From positions 1 to 12,084 of the forward strand of contig JAEZAU010000145.1 in the NCBI GenBank assembly GCA_023430325.1: 12,084 nt of DNA, in the 5' to 3' direction. A program made the translations under genes and the position numbers. Shown here in pieces: positions 5,742 to 12,084 of the stretch. The notes under the pieces are model-generated. The model worked only from the letters and a program-made list of their open reading frames with translations, was not told where the DNA came from and made no database searches. The stretch's first letter is position 1. Every line of letters starts with the position of its first letter. Source of the stretch: Bacteroidota bacterium (lineage in GTDB: Bacteria > Bacteroidota > Bacteroidia > Flavobacteriales_F > PHOS-HE28).

Positions 5742-8294
5742 ATGAAGGGCAGTAGCGGGGAGAGCACGGGTATATTCCCGCAGGAGCAGGGCATCATTTT
5801 GCAACCGTCCACTTCACCGGCAGTAGCGTTCATTCGCACCGATCTGCAGGGGAATATTCTGGAGTGTAACAAGGTCTTTGCTGACATGGTCGGCCTGCCA
5901 TTGATAGATGGCAACATAGGCCGCCCCCTTCAGGACCTGTTGAAGGATGAAGTGGATGTACTTGCGTGGATCTATGATGGATCTGTCGCCCATTCGGCGG
6001 TCATCGAACTGAAGAACGGCAAGGGAGCATCCATCGATGTGCTTGCCAGCATGGTCTTGCAGGAGATCGACGGCAGCCGTTCTGTGTTCGCATCGTTCAT
6101 CGATCTTTCGGCGCATCGATCGGACGGTCTGAAAGAGGAGTTGCGCCGATCGAGGCGGTTCGCCCGAAGCCTTGTGGATTCTTCCCTGGACATGATCATG
6201 GCCGCGGATCCACAGGGACGCATCACTGAGTACAATCCTGCGGCGCTGAGCCGATTCGGTTGGGAACTGGAAGAGATCGTAGGTAAGGAAGCGGGAATGC
6301 TGTATGCCGATCCATCTCAGCATATCATGGTGCAGAAGGAATTGGATCGAAGCGGCATTTTTGCGGGTGAGATCCAGAACATCACCAAGTACGGTGAGGT
6401 GTTCACCTCATTCCTCACAGCATCGAGGTTGTACGATGAGGACGGCCATGTGATCGGAGTGATGGGTGTTTCACGTGACATAACCCAGATGTTGCGCGAT
6501 CAGGAATCACTCCGGGTGAGCGAGGAACGTTATCGCGATCTCTTTGAGCATGCATCGGACCTTATTCAGAGCATCGATCCTGAAGGACGTTTCGAATACG
6601 TGAATTCATCCTGGCGCAAAACACTCGGTTACAGCAACGAGGAGATCGATCGGCTCACTATCCGTGATATCATCCACCCCGATCATATGGCGGCGTTCAA
6701 TGATCATTTCCGTTGGGTGATGCAGGGTGGCGAAGGATCATCGTTGAGCACTGTATTTCTCAGCCGAGATGGCCGCTCGATCCATGTGGAAGGAACAACG
6801 AGCGCCCGTGTGCAGAATGGTCGCCCGGTGGCCATGCGCAACATCCTTCGTGACATCACCGGCATGTACCAGGCGCGCGAAAAGATGTTGTTGCATGAAG
6901 CCAAGATGCGCGCGCTCTTTGAAAGTGGCGAACACATGTTCTGGACGGTCGATCAGGGCATGAAGCTCACTTCCTTCAATCTGGGTTATGAGACCATGAT
7001 GGAGCGTTTGCACGGCATTAGACCCATGCTGGGCTCCGATCCCAACAGGCCGCGAAGGATCACCTCAACAAAGGAGTATCTCCAATTCTGGGAGAAGAAA
7101 TACGATGAGGCATTCAGCGGAAAGGCATTACGATTTGAGACCGATCAGTTGGATACCGATGGTTATCGCGTCTGTAACGAGATCTTCCTCAGTCCGGTAT
7201 TCGGTCCTGATGGAAAGGTGCGCGAACTGTTCGGCGTGGGTCATGAGATCACCGAGCAGAAAGAAGCAGAGGATCTTGTACGTGAACAGGCCGCACGGCT
7301 GAAGGCGATCTTCGAAAGTTCGGCGAACATGATGATATGGACGTTGGACCAGGATCTTAGGATCACCTCCTGCAACGACCACTTCATCCGTACCATCCAT
7401 GAGGAACATGGCATCCTGTTCAAGGTCGGCGACCCGTTCGTGGAAGAAATGAGCAAACGTGTGGCCGGTGGCATTTACAAACCGCTGCTTGCAAGGTACC
7501 AGGCCACGCTGAAAGGAAAGGCGCAGCAGTTCGAAGTAGAGTTGATCGGCCGTGATGGCGGATCCATCTGGGTGGAGAATTTCATCAACCCGATAGAGAC
7601 CGATGGAGAGATAAAGGAGATCTCCTGTCTTGCGTACGGCATCACCGATCGGAAGGAGGCGCAGATGCAACTGCTCAAGTCGCTCAACGAAAAAGAGGTG
7701 TTGTTGAAGGAGGTGCATCACCGGGTGAAGAACAATCTGCAGATCATAAGCAGCATTCTCAGCCTGCAATCCGCCCATGTAGGTGATGATCAACGGATCC
7801 TCGAACTCCTGCGGGATAGTCGCGATCGTATCCGCAGCATGTCCTTCATCCATGAAAGTCTTTACCAGACCAAGGATTTCAGCTCCATCGATCTGGCCAA
7901 CTACATAGAGGGCCTGAGCCGGAACTTGATGATGAGCTACAGCCTCACGGGCAAGATCGCTTTGGAGACCGATCTGCAGAAAGTGCATCTGGTGCTCGAT
8001 CAAGCCATACCGTGCGGCCTTATCCTGAACGAGCTCATCAGCAATTCACTGAAACATGCCTTCCCGAACGAACGTGAAGGCGTTGTGCGCATCAGCCTGC
8101 GCACAGAAGGGGACAGGGTCATCATTCGCGTAAGTGACAATGGTGTGGGCATCGATCGAGACTTTGATGTGATGCGGGATGGTAACCTTGGACTGGAGCT
8201 GGTGCGTACCTTGGTGGACCAATTGGACGGCCGCATAGAAATGGATGCTGGCACCGGGGTGGTCTTTATGCTTACTTTTGAACGTATCAAGTAG
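5742..8294 (+). CDS. Soluble multi-PAS sensor histidine kinase (HisKA_2 type)
   Basis: 850 residues with no signal peptide or membrane segment, so a cytoplasmic sensor. I see five tandem PAS domains at about 20-130, 139-255, 262-382, 389-515 and 520-645, several ending in the PAC-like D-I-T or E-I-T motif (SRDIT, LRDIT, GHEIT, YGITD). The kinase core follows. The dimerisation/phosphoacceptor helix of HisKA_2 type reads LLKEVHHRVKNNLQ, with H660 (next to R) the likely phosphorylated residue and H659 adjacent. The ATPase domain has an N-box NELISNSLKHAF starting at N763, G1 DNGVGID from D799 and G2 GNLGLEL from G814. All catalytic boxes are present. ATG 5742 is the first start in this frame that gives a full PAS1. 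The stop lies 5 bp before the LytTR regulator gene, its probable phosphorylation partner. No ligand-specific PAS residues (haem, flavin) could be assigned. PAS4 and PAS5 look like an internal duplication. Confidence 0.93.
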   Translation: MKGSSGESTGIFPQEQGIILQPSTSPAVAFIRTDLQGNILECNKVFADMVGLPLIDGNIGRPLQDLLKDEVDVLAWIYDGSVAHSAVIELKNGKGASIDVLASMVLQEIDGSRSVFASFIDLSAHRSDGLKEELRRSRRFARSLVDSSLDMIMAADPQGRITEYNPAALSRFGWELEEIVGKEAGMLYADPSQHIMVQKELDRSGIFAGEIQNITKYGEVFTSFLTASRLYDEDGHVIGVMGVSRDITQMLRDQESLRVSEERYRDLFEHASDLIQSIDPEGRFEYVNSSWRKTLGYSNEEIDRLTIRDIIHPDHMAAFNDHFRWVMQGGEGSSLSTVFLSRDGRSIHVEGTTSARVQNGRPVAMRNILRDITGMYQAREKMLLHEAKMRALFESGEHMFWTVDQGMKLTSFNLGYETMMERLHGIRPMLGSDPNRPRRITSTKEYLQFWEKKYDEAFSGKALRFETDQLDTDGYRVCNEIFLSPVFGPDGKVRELFGVGHEITEQKEAEDLVREQAARLKAIFESSANMMIWTLDQDLRITSCNDHFIRTIHEEHGILFKVGDPFVEEMSKRVAGGIYKPLLARYQATLKGKAQQFEVELIGRDGGSIWVENFINPIETDGEIKEISCLAYGITDRKEAQMQLLKSLNEKEVLLKEVHHRVKNNLQIISSILSLQSAHVGDDQRILELLRDSRDRIRSMSFIHESLYQTKDFSSIDLANYIEGLSRNLMMSYSLTGKIALETDLQKVHLVLDQAIPCGLILNELISNSLKHAFPNEREGVVRISLRTEGDRVIIRVSDNGVGIDRDFDVMRDGNLGLELVRTLVDQLDGRIEMDAGTGVVFMLTFERIK

Positions 8295-8299
8295 AACGA

Positions 8300-9055
8300 A
8301 TGGCGCAGACGAATGTCCTGGTGGTCGAGGACGAGAGTATCGTGAGCAAGGATATACAGCACAGCCTCAAGAAGCTGGGCTATAACGTTGTAGGAGCGGC
8401 CAGTACAGGTGAGCAGGCCGTGAAACTTGCAGTGGAACATATGCCGGACATCATCCTCATGGACATCATGCTCAAGGGTGAAATGAACGGTATTGAAGCG
8501 GCCGATGCCATACGTAAGGAGACCAACATTCCTGTGATCTTCCTCACCGCCTATGCCGATGAGAGTACCCTGGCGAAGGCGAAAGTGACACAGCCTTACG
8601 GATACATCATCAAACCGTTCAAAGAGATCGATATCCACACATCGATCGAAATGGCGCTCTACAAGCACAAGAAGGAAACGGAAGTGCTGAAGGAGCGCGA
8701 CCTGCTGTATTCCCTTGTGGAGAACAAGGACAGCAGTCGCGATATGATGTTCGTGAAGAGCAACAGCCGCCTGGTGAAGCTCAACATGAACGACATCTAT
8801 TACATCGAAGCGCTGAAGGATTACGTGGTGATAAACACGCTCAACACCCGCTACACGATCCACAGCACCATGAAGGATATCGAGGCGAAGCTGCCCGATA
8901 GCGAGTTCATTCGTGTGCACAGAAGTTTCATTGTCCGGCTTGATAAGATAGTTGCGATCGAACAACCGAACCTGATCCTGGAGAATGACAAGAAAGTGAT
9001 CCCGATCGGCGGCAGTTACAAGGATGATCTTGCACGCCGGTTGAATCTCGTGTAA
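8300..9055 (+). CDS. Response regulator, receiver plus LytTR DNA-binding domain
   Basis: 251 residues. The receiver domain (about 4-125) has the full active site: acidic pair E10-D11, phosphoacceptor D55 in ILMDIML, switch T83 in FLTAYAD and K105 in YIIKPF. A linker helix rich in K and E (about 120-145) leads to a LytTR domain (about 148-248) with typical text such as FVKSNSRLVKL..DIYYIEALKDYV and EFIRVHRSFIV. LytTR domains bind DNA through beta-strand loops at short direct repeats, so this is a transcription factor. It starts 5 bp after the kinase stop, and the pair very likely forms one two-component system in which H660 of the kinase phosphorylates D55. LytTR regulators are more often paired with LytS/His_kinase-type membrane kinases, so the HisKA_2 partner is worth noting. 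A 54-bp palindrome follows the stop. The target genes are not visible. Confidence 0.95.
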   Translation: MAQTNVLVVEDESIVSKDIQHSLKKLGYNVVGAASTGEQAVKLAVEHMPDIILMDIMLKGEMNGIEAADAIRKETNIPVIFLTAYADESTLAKAKVTQPYGYIIKPFKEIDIHTSIEMALYKHKKETEVLKERDLLYSLVENKDSSRDMMFVKSNSRLVKLNMNDIYYIEALKDYVVINTLNTRYTIHSTMKDIEAKLPDSEFIRVHRSFIVRLDKIVAIEQPNLILENDKKVIPIGGSYKDDLARRLNLV

Positions 9056-9058
9056 GAG

Positions 9059-9112
9059 CGATCATAAAAGGAAAAGGAGGATGTGCACATCCTCCTTTTC
9101 CTTTTATGATCG
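9059..9112. terminator. Perfect 54-bp palindrome, bidirectional terminator between convergent genes
   Basis: Bases 9059-9085 are the exact reverse complement of 9086-9112, centred on GTGCAC, with no mismatch. It begins 4 bp after the response regulator stop and ends 6 bp before the stop of the convergent DUF937-like gene. Each strand would fold into a GC-containing inner stem (GGAGGATG/CATCCTCC) with outer A-rich/U-rich arms (TTTTCCTTTT), so the 3' side of the stem carries the U-rich tract on both strands. This fits a Rho-independent terminator shared by both transcripts. The stem is longer than usual for a terminator. Confidence 0.85.
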
Positions 9113-9118
9113 GCTGGA

Positions 9119-9532
9119 TCATTTCCCGAACATCTTTCCAAGGCCGCCCAATTTCCCGGCCAGATCACCACCGAGCGATCCGCCTTTTCCTCCGAGAACA
9201 GATCCCAGCATGTCGCCGCCTTTACTCTGGATCAACGACATCAATGCAGGGAGCACCATATCCTTTACGCGAGCGGCCATCGAAGGATCCAGACCGAGTT
9301 TGCTGGTCAGTCGGCCGATATAGTCCTGCTCCAGTTTTCCTGTGATACCAGCCGCATTGCCGCTGGTGAACATCTCCAGCATGGAGGAAGGACTTTCGTT
9401 ACGTGTGATGTTCTCGAGCGAGGCACCTGCCTCTTCCACCGCAGCGCCGGCCTTGTCCCCGGGAAGACCGACCTTCTGCATGAGTTCACCACCGATCTTG
9501 TTCTTCAATTCTGATATGATCCCGTCAAGCAT
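9119..9532 (-). CDS. DUF937-like small glycine-rich protein
   Basis: A 137-residue protein without signal peptide or membrane helix. The layout matches Bacteroidota DUF937 (PF06078/YidB-like) proteins as I recall them: a start of type MLDGIISELKNKIG, a middle segment with a conserved GI-type turn and D-Y-I-G-R-L-T-S-K-L-G-L-D-P, the helix VKDMVLPALMSLIQ, and a Gly-rich C-terminus (LGGKGGSLGGDLAGKLGG) ending KMFGK. The family has no firmly established function in Bacteroidota; the E. coli relative YidB is also poorly understood. The gene lies 41 bp after the rnr stop on the same strand and is probably co-transcribed with it. Its stop is 6 bp from the palindromic terminator. The ATG at 9532 is the start giving the family N-terminus. 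Confidence 0.72.
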   Translation of the reverse strand: MLDGIISELKNKIGGELMQKVGLPGDKAGAAVEEAGASLENITRNESPSSMLEMFTSGNAAGITGKLEQDYIGRLTSKLGLDPSMAARVKDMVLPALMSLIQSKGGDMLGSVLGGKGGSLGGDLAGKLGGLGKMFGK

Positions 9533-9573
9533 GGCAATGGGTTTTCAGGTGAAGGTAATATGGGAGGTCATCC

Positions 9574-11880
9574 TTAGGGCCTTCCTTTCTTCCTTCCTCC
9601 TTTCTTCACGGAGCCTTTTGTGGCCTGGCGGCCCTTGCCTTTGCTGGTCGCCCTTCCTTTCGACGCTTTTCCGCGAAGTTGTGGGTTCTTCCGGCGCTCG
9701 AACTTGCCCGAAGTGGTGACTCCGGGCCGATCGTCATCTTCGGCCAGGGCGAAGTCGATCACGCGGCGATCCATGTCCACGGCCTTCACGCTCACCATCA
9801 ATTCATCACCGAGGCGGAATTTTCTTCCCGTGCGCTGGCCCACCACGGTGTATCGATCCTGATCGAAGCGGAAGACATCTCCAGGCAGGTCACGCATGCC
9901 GATAAGCCCTTCGCACTTGTTCTCGATCACTTCAACGTAGATGCCCCAATTTGTGAGGCCGCTGATGACACCTGCGAACGTTTGGCCGATCCGCGCCAGC
10001 ATGTACTCCGCCTGTTTGTATTTGATGCTTGCACGTTCAGCATCTGCGGCCTGTTTCTCCATGCGGCTGCTGTGCTTCGCGCTCAGGTCAAGATCTCCTT
10101 CGTTCAGGTGTTTTCCACCGGCCAGGTAATGGGCCATGGCCCTATGCACCAGCAGGTCGGGATAGCGCCGGATCGGCGAAGTGAAGTGCGTATAATGCTC
10201 GAACGCCAGCCCGTAATGCCCGATGTTCTTCGTGCTGTATATCGCCTTGGCCATGCTGCGTATGGCCACCTGCTTTATGATGTTCTCTTCTTCCTTCCCC
10301 TGCACATCGCGGAGCAAACGATTTATCGCATGCGGCAGGTCTTCACCTTTCTTCTGGACCAGTTCATGCCCGAAACTGTGAGCCAGCAAGCGCAGTTGCT
10401 CCACCTTGTCAGGATCGGGTAGATCGTGTACACGATAGATGAAGGGTGGAACACTGTTGCCCTTCTTCTGTTTGTTCACCCAGTTCGCGACGCGTTTGTT
10501 GGCGAGCAGCATGAACTCCTCGATCAGCCAGTTGGCCTCGCCCATCACTTTCTCGTAGACGCCCAGCGGCCGGCCTTGCTCATCCAGCTTGAACTTGATC
10601 TCGTTGCCACCGATCTCCAACGCGCCATTGGCGATCCGCTCCTTGCGAAGCACTACGGCAAGTTTGTGCAATTGGAGCACCTCGTCCATGAATTTGGCTT
10701 CTTCGCTATGGCGATCGGCCACCTTCCCATCGATGATATCCTGTGCTTCTTGGTAAGCAAAACGCCGGCGCGAATTCATGATCGTGCGGCCGAACCATTC
10801 GTGTTTGATCCGCGCATGGTCATCCAATTCGAAAATGGCACTGAAGCTCAACTTGTCCGTATGCGGATGTAACGAACAGAGATCATTGCTGAGTTTTTCG
10901 GGAAGCATGGGTACCACCCGGTCCACCAGATAAACGCTCGTGGCACGGGCGGCGGCTTCCATGTCGATCACCGAGCCGGGCTTCACATAATGGCTCACGT
11001 CGGCGATGTGGATCCCTACTTCCCAGTTCCCGTTCTCCATGCGGCGAAGGCTCAACGCGTCATCCAGGTCCTTGGCATCTTCGGGATCGATGGTGATCGT
11101 GGGCACCTGTCGCACATCACGCCGTCTTGCGATCTCCTCTTCGGTGATCCCCCGATCGATCTCTTTCGAGGCCTTGAGCACGCTCTCGGGAAATTCCAGT
11201 GGAAGGCCGAATTCCGCCAGGATCGCGTGCATCTCCACATTATGTTCCCCCGCTTTGCCGAGTACGCGGGTCACTTTTCCTTTCGGCAGATCATGCGCAT
11301 CCTTCCATTCACCCAATTGTATGATCGCCTTGTCGCCATCCTGGGCGCTCATGGTATCTGCTGCCGGAATGATGAACGGTCTCTGTACCCGCTGATCGTC
11401 GGCCACCAGGATCATTCGTCCGTGTTGGCGATGGATGGTTCCCACGAATTCGGTGCGCCGGCGCTCCTTCACCTGCAATACCCGGCCTTCGGGCCTGCCA
11501 CCACGCCCGCCGACCATTTTTATGAGCACCTTGTCACCATGGAGGGCCGTACCGATGTTCCGGTTGTGGATGTACACATCGGCCTCACCACCTTCTATGC
11601 GTACATAACCGGCCCCGCTGGAGATGACATCCAGCTGTCCTTCGATCACGTCCTGCCGCTGCTCGGCCACGTACCGCCCCCTCGGGCCGTTCTGGATCCT
11701 TCCACTGTCCAGCAAGGACTCCAATGCATCATAGATCAGGTAACGCTGGCCTTTGTCCTTGAAGCCCAGTTGCAAAGCGATCTGCTGGCTGGTGATCCCC
11801 GATCTTCCGGAATCGCGTACTGCTGCTAATATTTCCTGGCTTAATTGCTCGGGTGTGATGGTGGAATGTTTTCTTCCCAT
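9574..11880 (-). CDS. rnr: Ribonuclease R (3'-5' exoribonuclease, RNB family)
   Basis: A 768-residue processive 3'-5' exoribonuclease that degrades structured RNA (E. coli RNase R has 813 residues). Domains in order: an N-terminal winged-helix segment (about 8-70), two cold-shock/OB domains (about 75-225), the RNB catalytic domain (about 245-590), S1 (about 632-715) and a basic tail. The RNB metal site is intact: D265, D271, D273 and D274 in DPEDAKDLDDAL have the same spacing as D272/278/280/281 of E. coli. The segment HYTHFTSPIRRYPDLLVH at 562-579 supplies the conserved arginines. The last 40 residues or so are rich in K, R and G, as in other RNase R tails that bind RNA or ribosomes. I chose ATG 11880 (MGRKHSTITPEQ) rather than the upstream in-frame ATG at 11919, because the added 13 residues (MLPIVVIASVHPS) are not RNase R-like. 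The DUF937-like gene follows 41 bp downstream. Confidence 0.96.
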   Translation of the reverse strand: MGRKHSTITPEQLSQEILAAVRDSGRSGITSQQIALQLGFKDKGQRYLIYDALESLLDSGRIQNGPRGRYVAEQRQDVIEGQLDVISSGAGYVRIEGGEADVYIHNRNIGTALHGDKVLIKMVGGRGGRPEGRVLQVKERRRTEFVGTIHRQHGRMILVADDQRVQRPFIIPAADTMSAQDGDKAIIQLGEWKDAHDLPKGKVTRVLGKAGEHNVEMHAILAEFGLPLEFPESVLKASKEIDRGITEEEIARRRDVRQVPTITIDPEDAKDLDDALSLRRMENGNWEVGIHIADVSHYVKPGSVIDMEAAARATSVYLVDRVVPMLPEKLSNDLCSLHPHTDKLSFSAIFELDDHARIKHEWFGRTIMNSRRRFAYQEAQDIIDGKVADRHSEEAKFMDEVLQLHKLAVVLRKERIANGALEIGGNEIKFKLDEQGRPLGVYEKVMGEANWLIEEFMLLANKRVANWVNKQKKGNSVPPFIYRVHDLPDPDKVEQLRLLAHSFGHELVQKKGEDLPHAINRLLRDVQGKEEENIIKQVAIRSMAKAIYSTKNIGHYGLAFEHYTHFTSPIRRYPDLLVHRAMAHYLAGGKHLNEGDLDLSAKHSSRMEKQAADAERASIKYKQAEYMLARIGQTFAGVISGLTNWGIYVEVIENKCEGLIGMRDLPGDVFRFDQDRYTVVGQRTGRKFRLGDELMVSVKAVDMDRRVIDFALAEDDDRPGVTTSGKFERRKNPQLRGKASKGRATSKGKGRQATKGSVKKGGRKKGRP

Positions 11881-11992
11881 GGATGGATGAACGGATGCGA
11901 TTACAACGATAGGCAACAAAGGTCGGCCCTTTTATGTCCTTTCGCTTACATGGCTCGCAGGATCAGGCGGAAAAGGCTTTCACGAACAGGTG

Positions 11993-12022
11993 TTGATAAC
12001 CAGCGGAAGATCACTACATTTG
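11993..12022 (+). promoter_or_regulatory. Bacteroidota sigma-type promoter (TTG-N19-TACATTTG)
   Basis: A TTG at 11993-11995 and TACATTTG at 12015-12022 are separated by exactly 19 bp. This matches the Bacteroidota housekeeping promoter consensus TTG-N19-TAnnTTTG with no mismatch. Transcription would begin near 12028-12030 and leave a leader of about 20 nt before the ATG at 12048. It lies in the divergent 167-bp gap between rnr and the next + strand gene. No equally good promoter was seen for rnr on the other strand. Confidence 0.8.
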
Positions 12023-12047
12023 CAGCCCCTTAGACCGGCGCCTCGTT

Positions 12048-12084
12048 ATGCCCATGCAGGAAAGTTCCAAGATCTTCAGCGGAT
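12048..12084 (+). CDS. Start of a gene cut by the window edge, possibly ribose-phosphate pyrophosphokinase
   Basis: Only 12 codons are visible (MPMQESSKIFSG). The ATG at 12048 follows a strong promoter by 25 bp, and a second in-frame ATG at 12054 could be the true start. The text KIFSG near the N-terminus resembles the first strand of Bacteroidota ribose-phosphate pyrophosphokinases, where KIF-[AS]-G precedes a YLAEKIA-type segment. That is too little to be sure of the product. That a gene starts here is well supported by the promoter; the identity is a guess. Confidence 0.4.
   Translation, partial: MPMQESSKIFSG

Noticed and set aside
7128..8003. A long (291-residue) open frame antisense to the kinase gene
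   Set aside because: It lies wholly opposite a clearly conserved kinase, shows no family features and is explained by codon bias of the real gene. The long frames opposite RNase R (for example 10990-11829) and the response regulator (8000-8965) were rejected for the same reason.
11917..11919. ATG 11919 as the start of RNase R
   Set aside because: The extra N-terminal residues are hydrophobic and not typical of RNase R. MGRKHSTITPEQ from 11880 leads directly into the winged-helix domain.

Overview
The window looks like chromosomal DNA of a member of the Bacteroidota, probably of Flavobacteriales type. The evidence is one textbook Bacteroidota promoter (TTG, 19 bp, TACATTTG at 11993-12022), no clear Shine-Dalgarno sequences before the genes, and a typical gene content: an M28 peptidase with a signal peptide, a TlpA-like lipoprotein, a YwqK/MORN_2 repeat protein, a LytTR response regulator, RNase R and a DUF937-type protein. 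GC content is close to 50%. The tetramer GATC is strikingly frequent in both coding and non-coding DNA. No mobile element, CRISPR array, tRNA or rRNA was seen.

Layout. (1) 1-1782, + strand: the 3' part of a DNA-alkylation-repair-like gene that runs in from the left edge, then a thioredoxin-domain lipoprotein that probably starts at TTG. (2) 1783-3739, - strand: rpiB followed by an M28-family metallopeptidase. The peptidase and the lipoprotein converge with their stop codons abutting inside one TGATCA. (3) 3740-4175: a 436-bp gap between divergent genes. It holds a consensus DnaA box, several near-consensus boxes arranged as three inverted pairs, and an AT-rich stretch. This is the best candidate for something undescribed here: an oriC-like region or a TGTGGA/TCCACA operator array. 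(4) 4176-9055, + strand: an exported protein of about 18 MORN-like repeats, a soluble five-PAS HisKA_2-type histidine kinase and a receiver-LytTR response regulator. They are closely spaced and likely form one transcription unit. It ends at a perfect 54-bp palindrome that should terminate transcription from both sides. (5) 9119-11880, - strand: RNase R (rnr), then a DUF937-like protein. (6) 11881-12084: a divergent intergenic region with the promoter above, leading into the first 12 codons of a gene that may be ribose-phosphate pyrophosphokinase.

Functional reading. The kinase and regulator very probably form a cytoplasmic two-component pair. The repeat protein just upstream may be co-expressed with them, but nothing in the sequence shows that it is their input or output. 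The flanking genes are housekeeping functions: pentose phosphate isomerisation, RNA decay, DNA repair and envelope proteolysis or redox. In region 3, genes on both immediate sides are transcribed away from the gap, as is common around replication origins, but two genes alone do not prove an origin.
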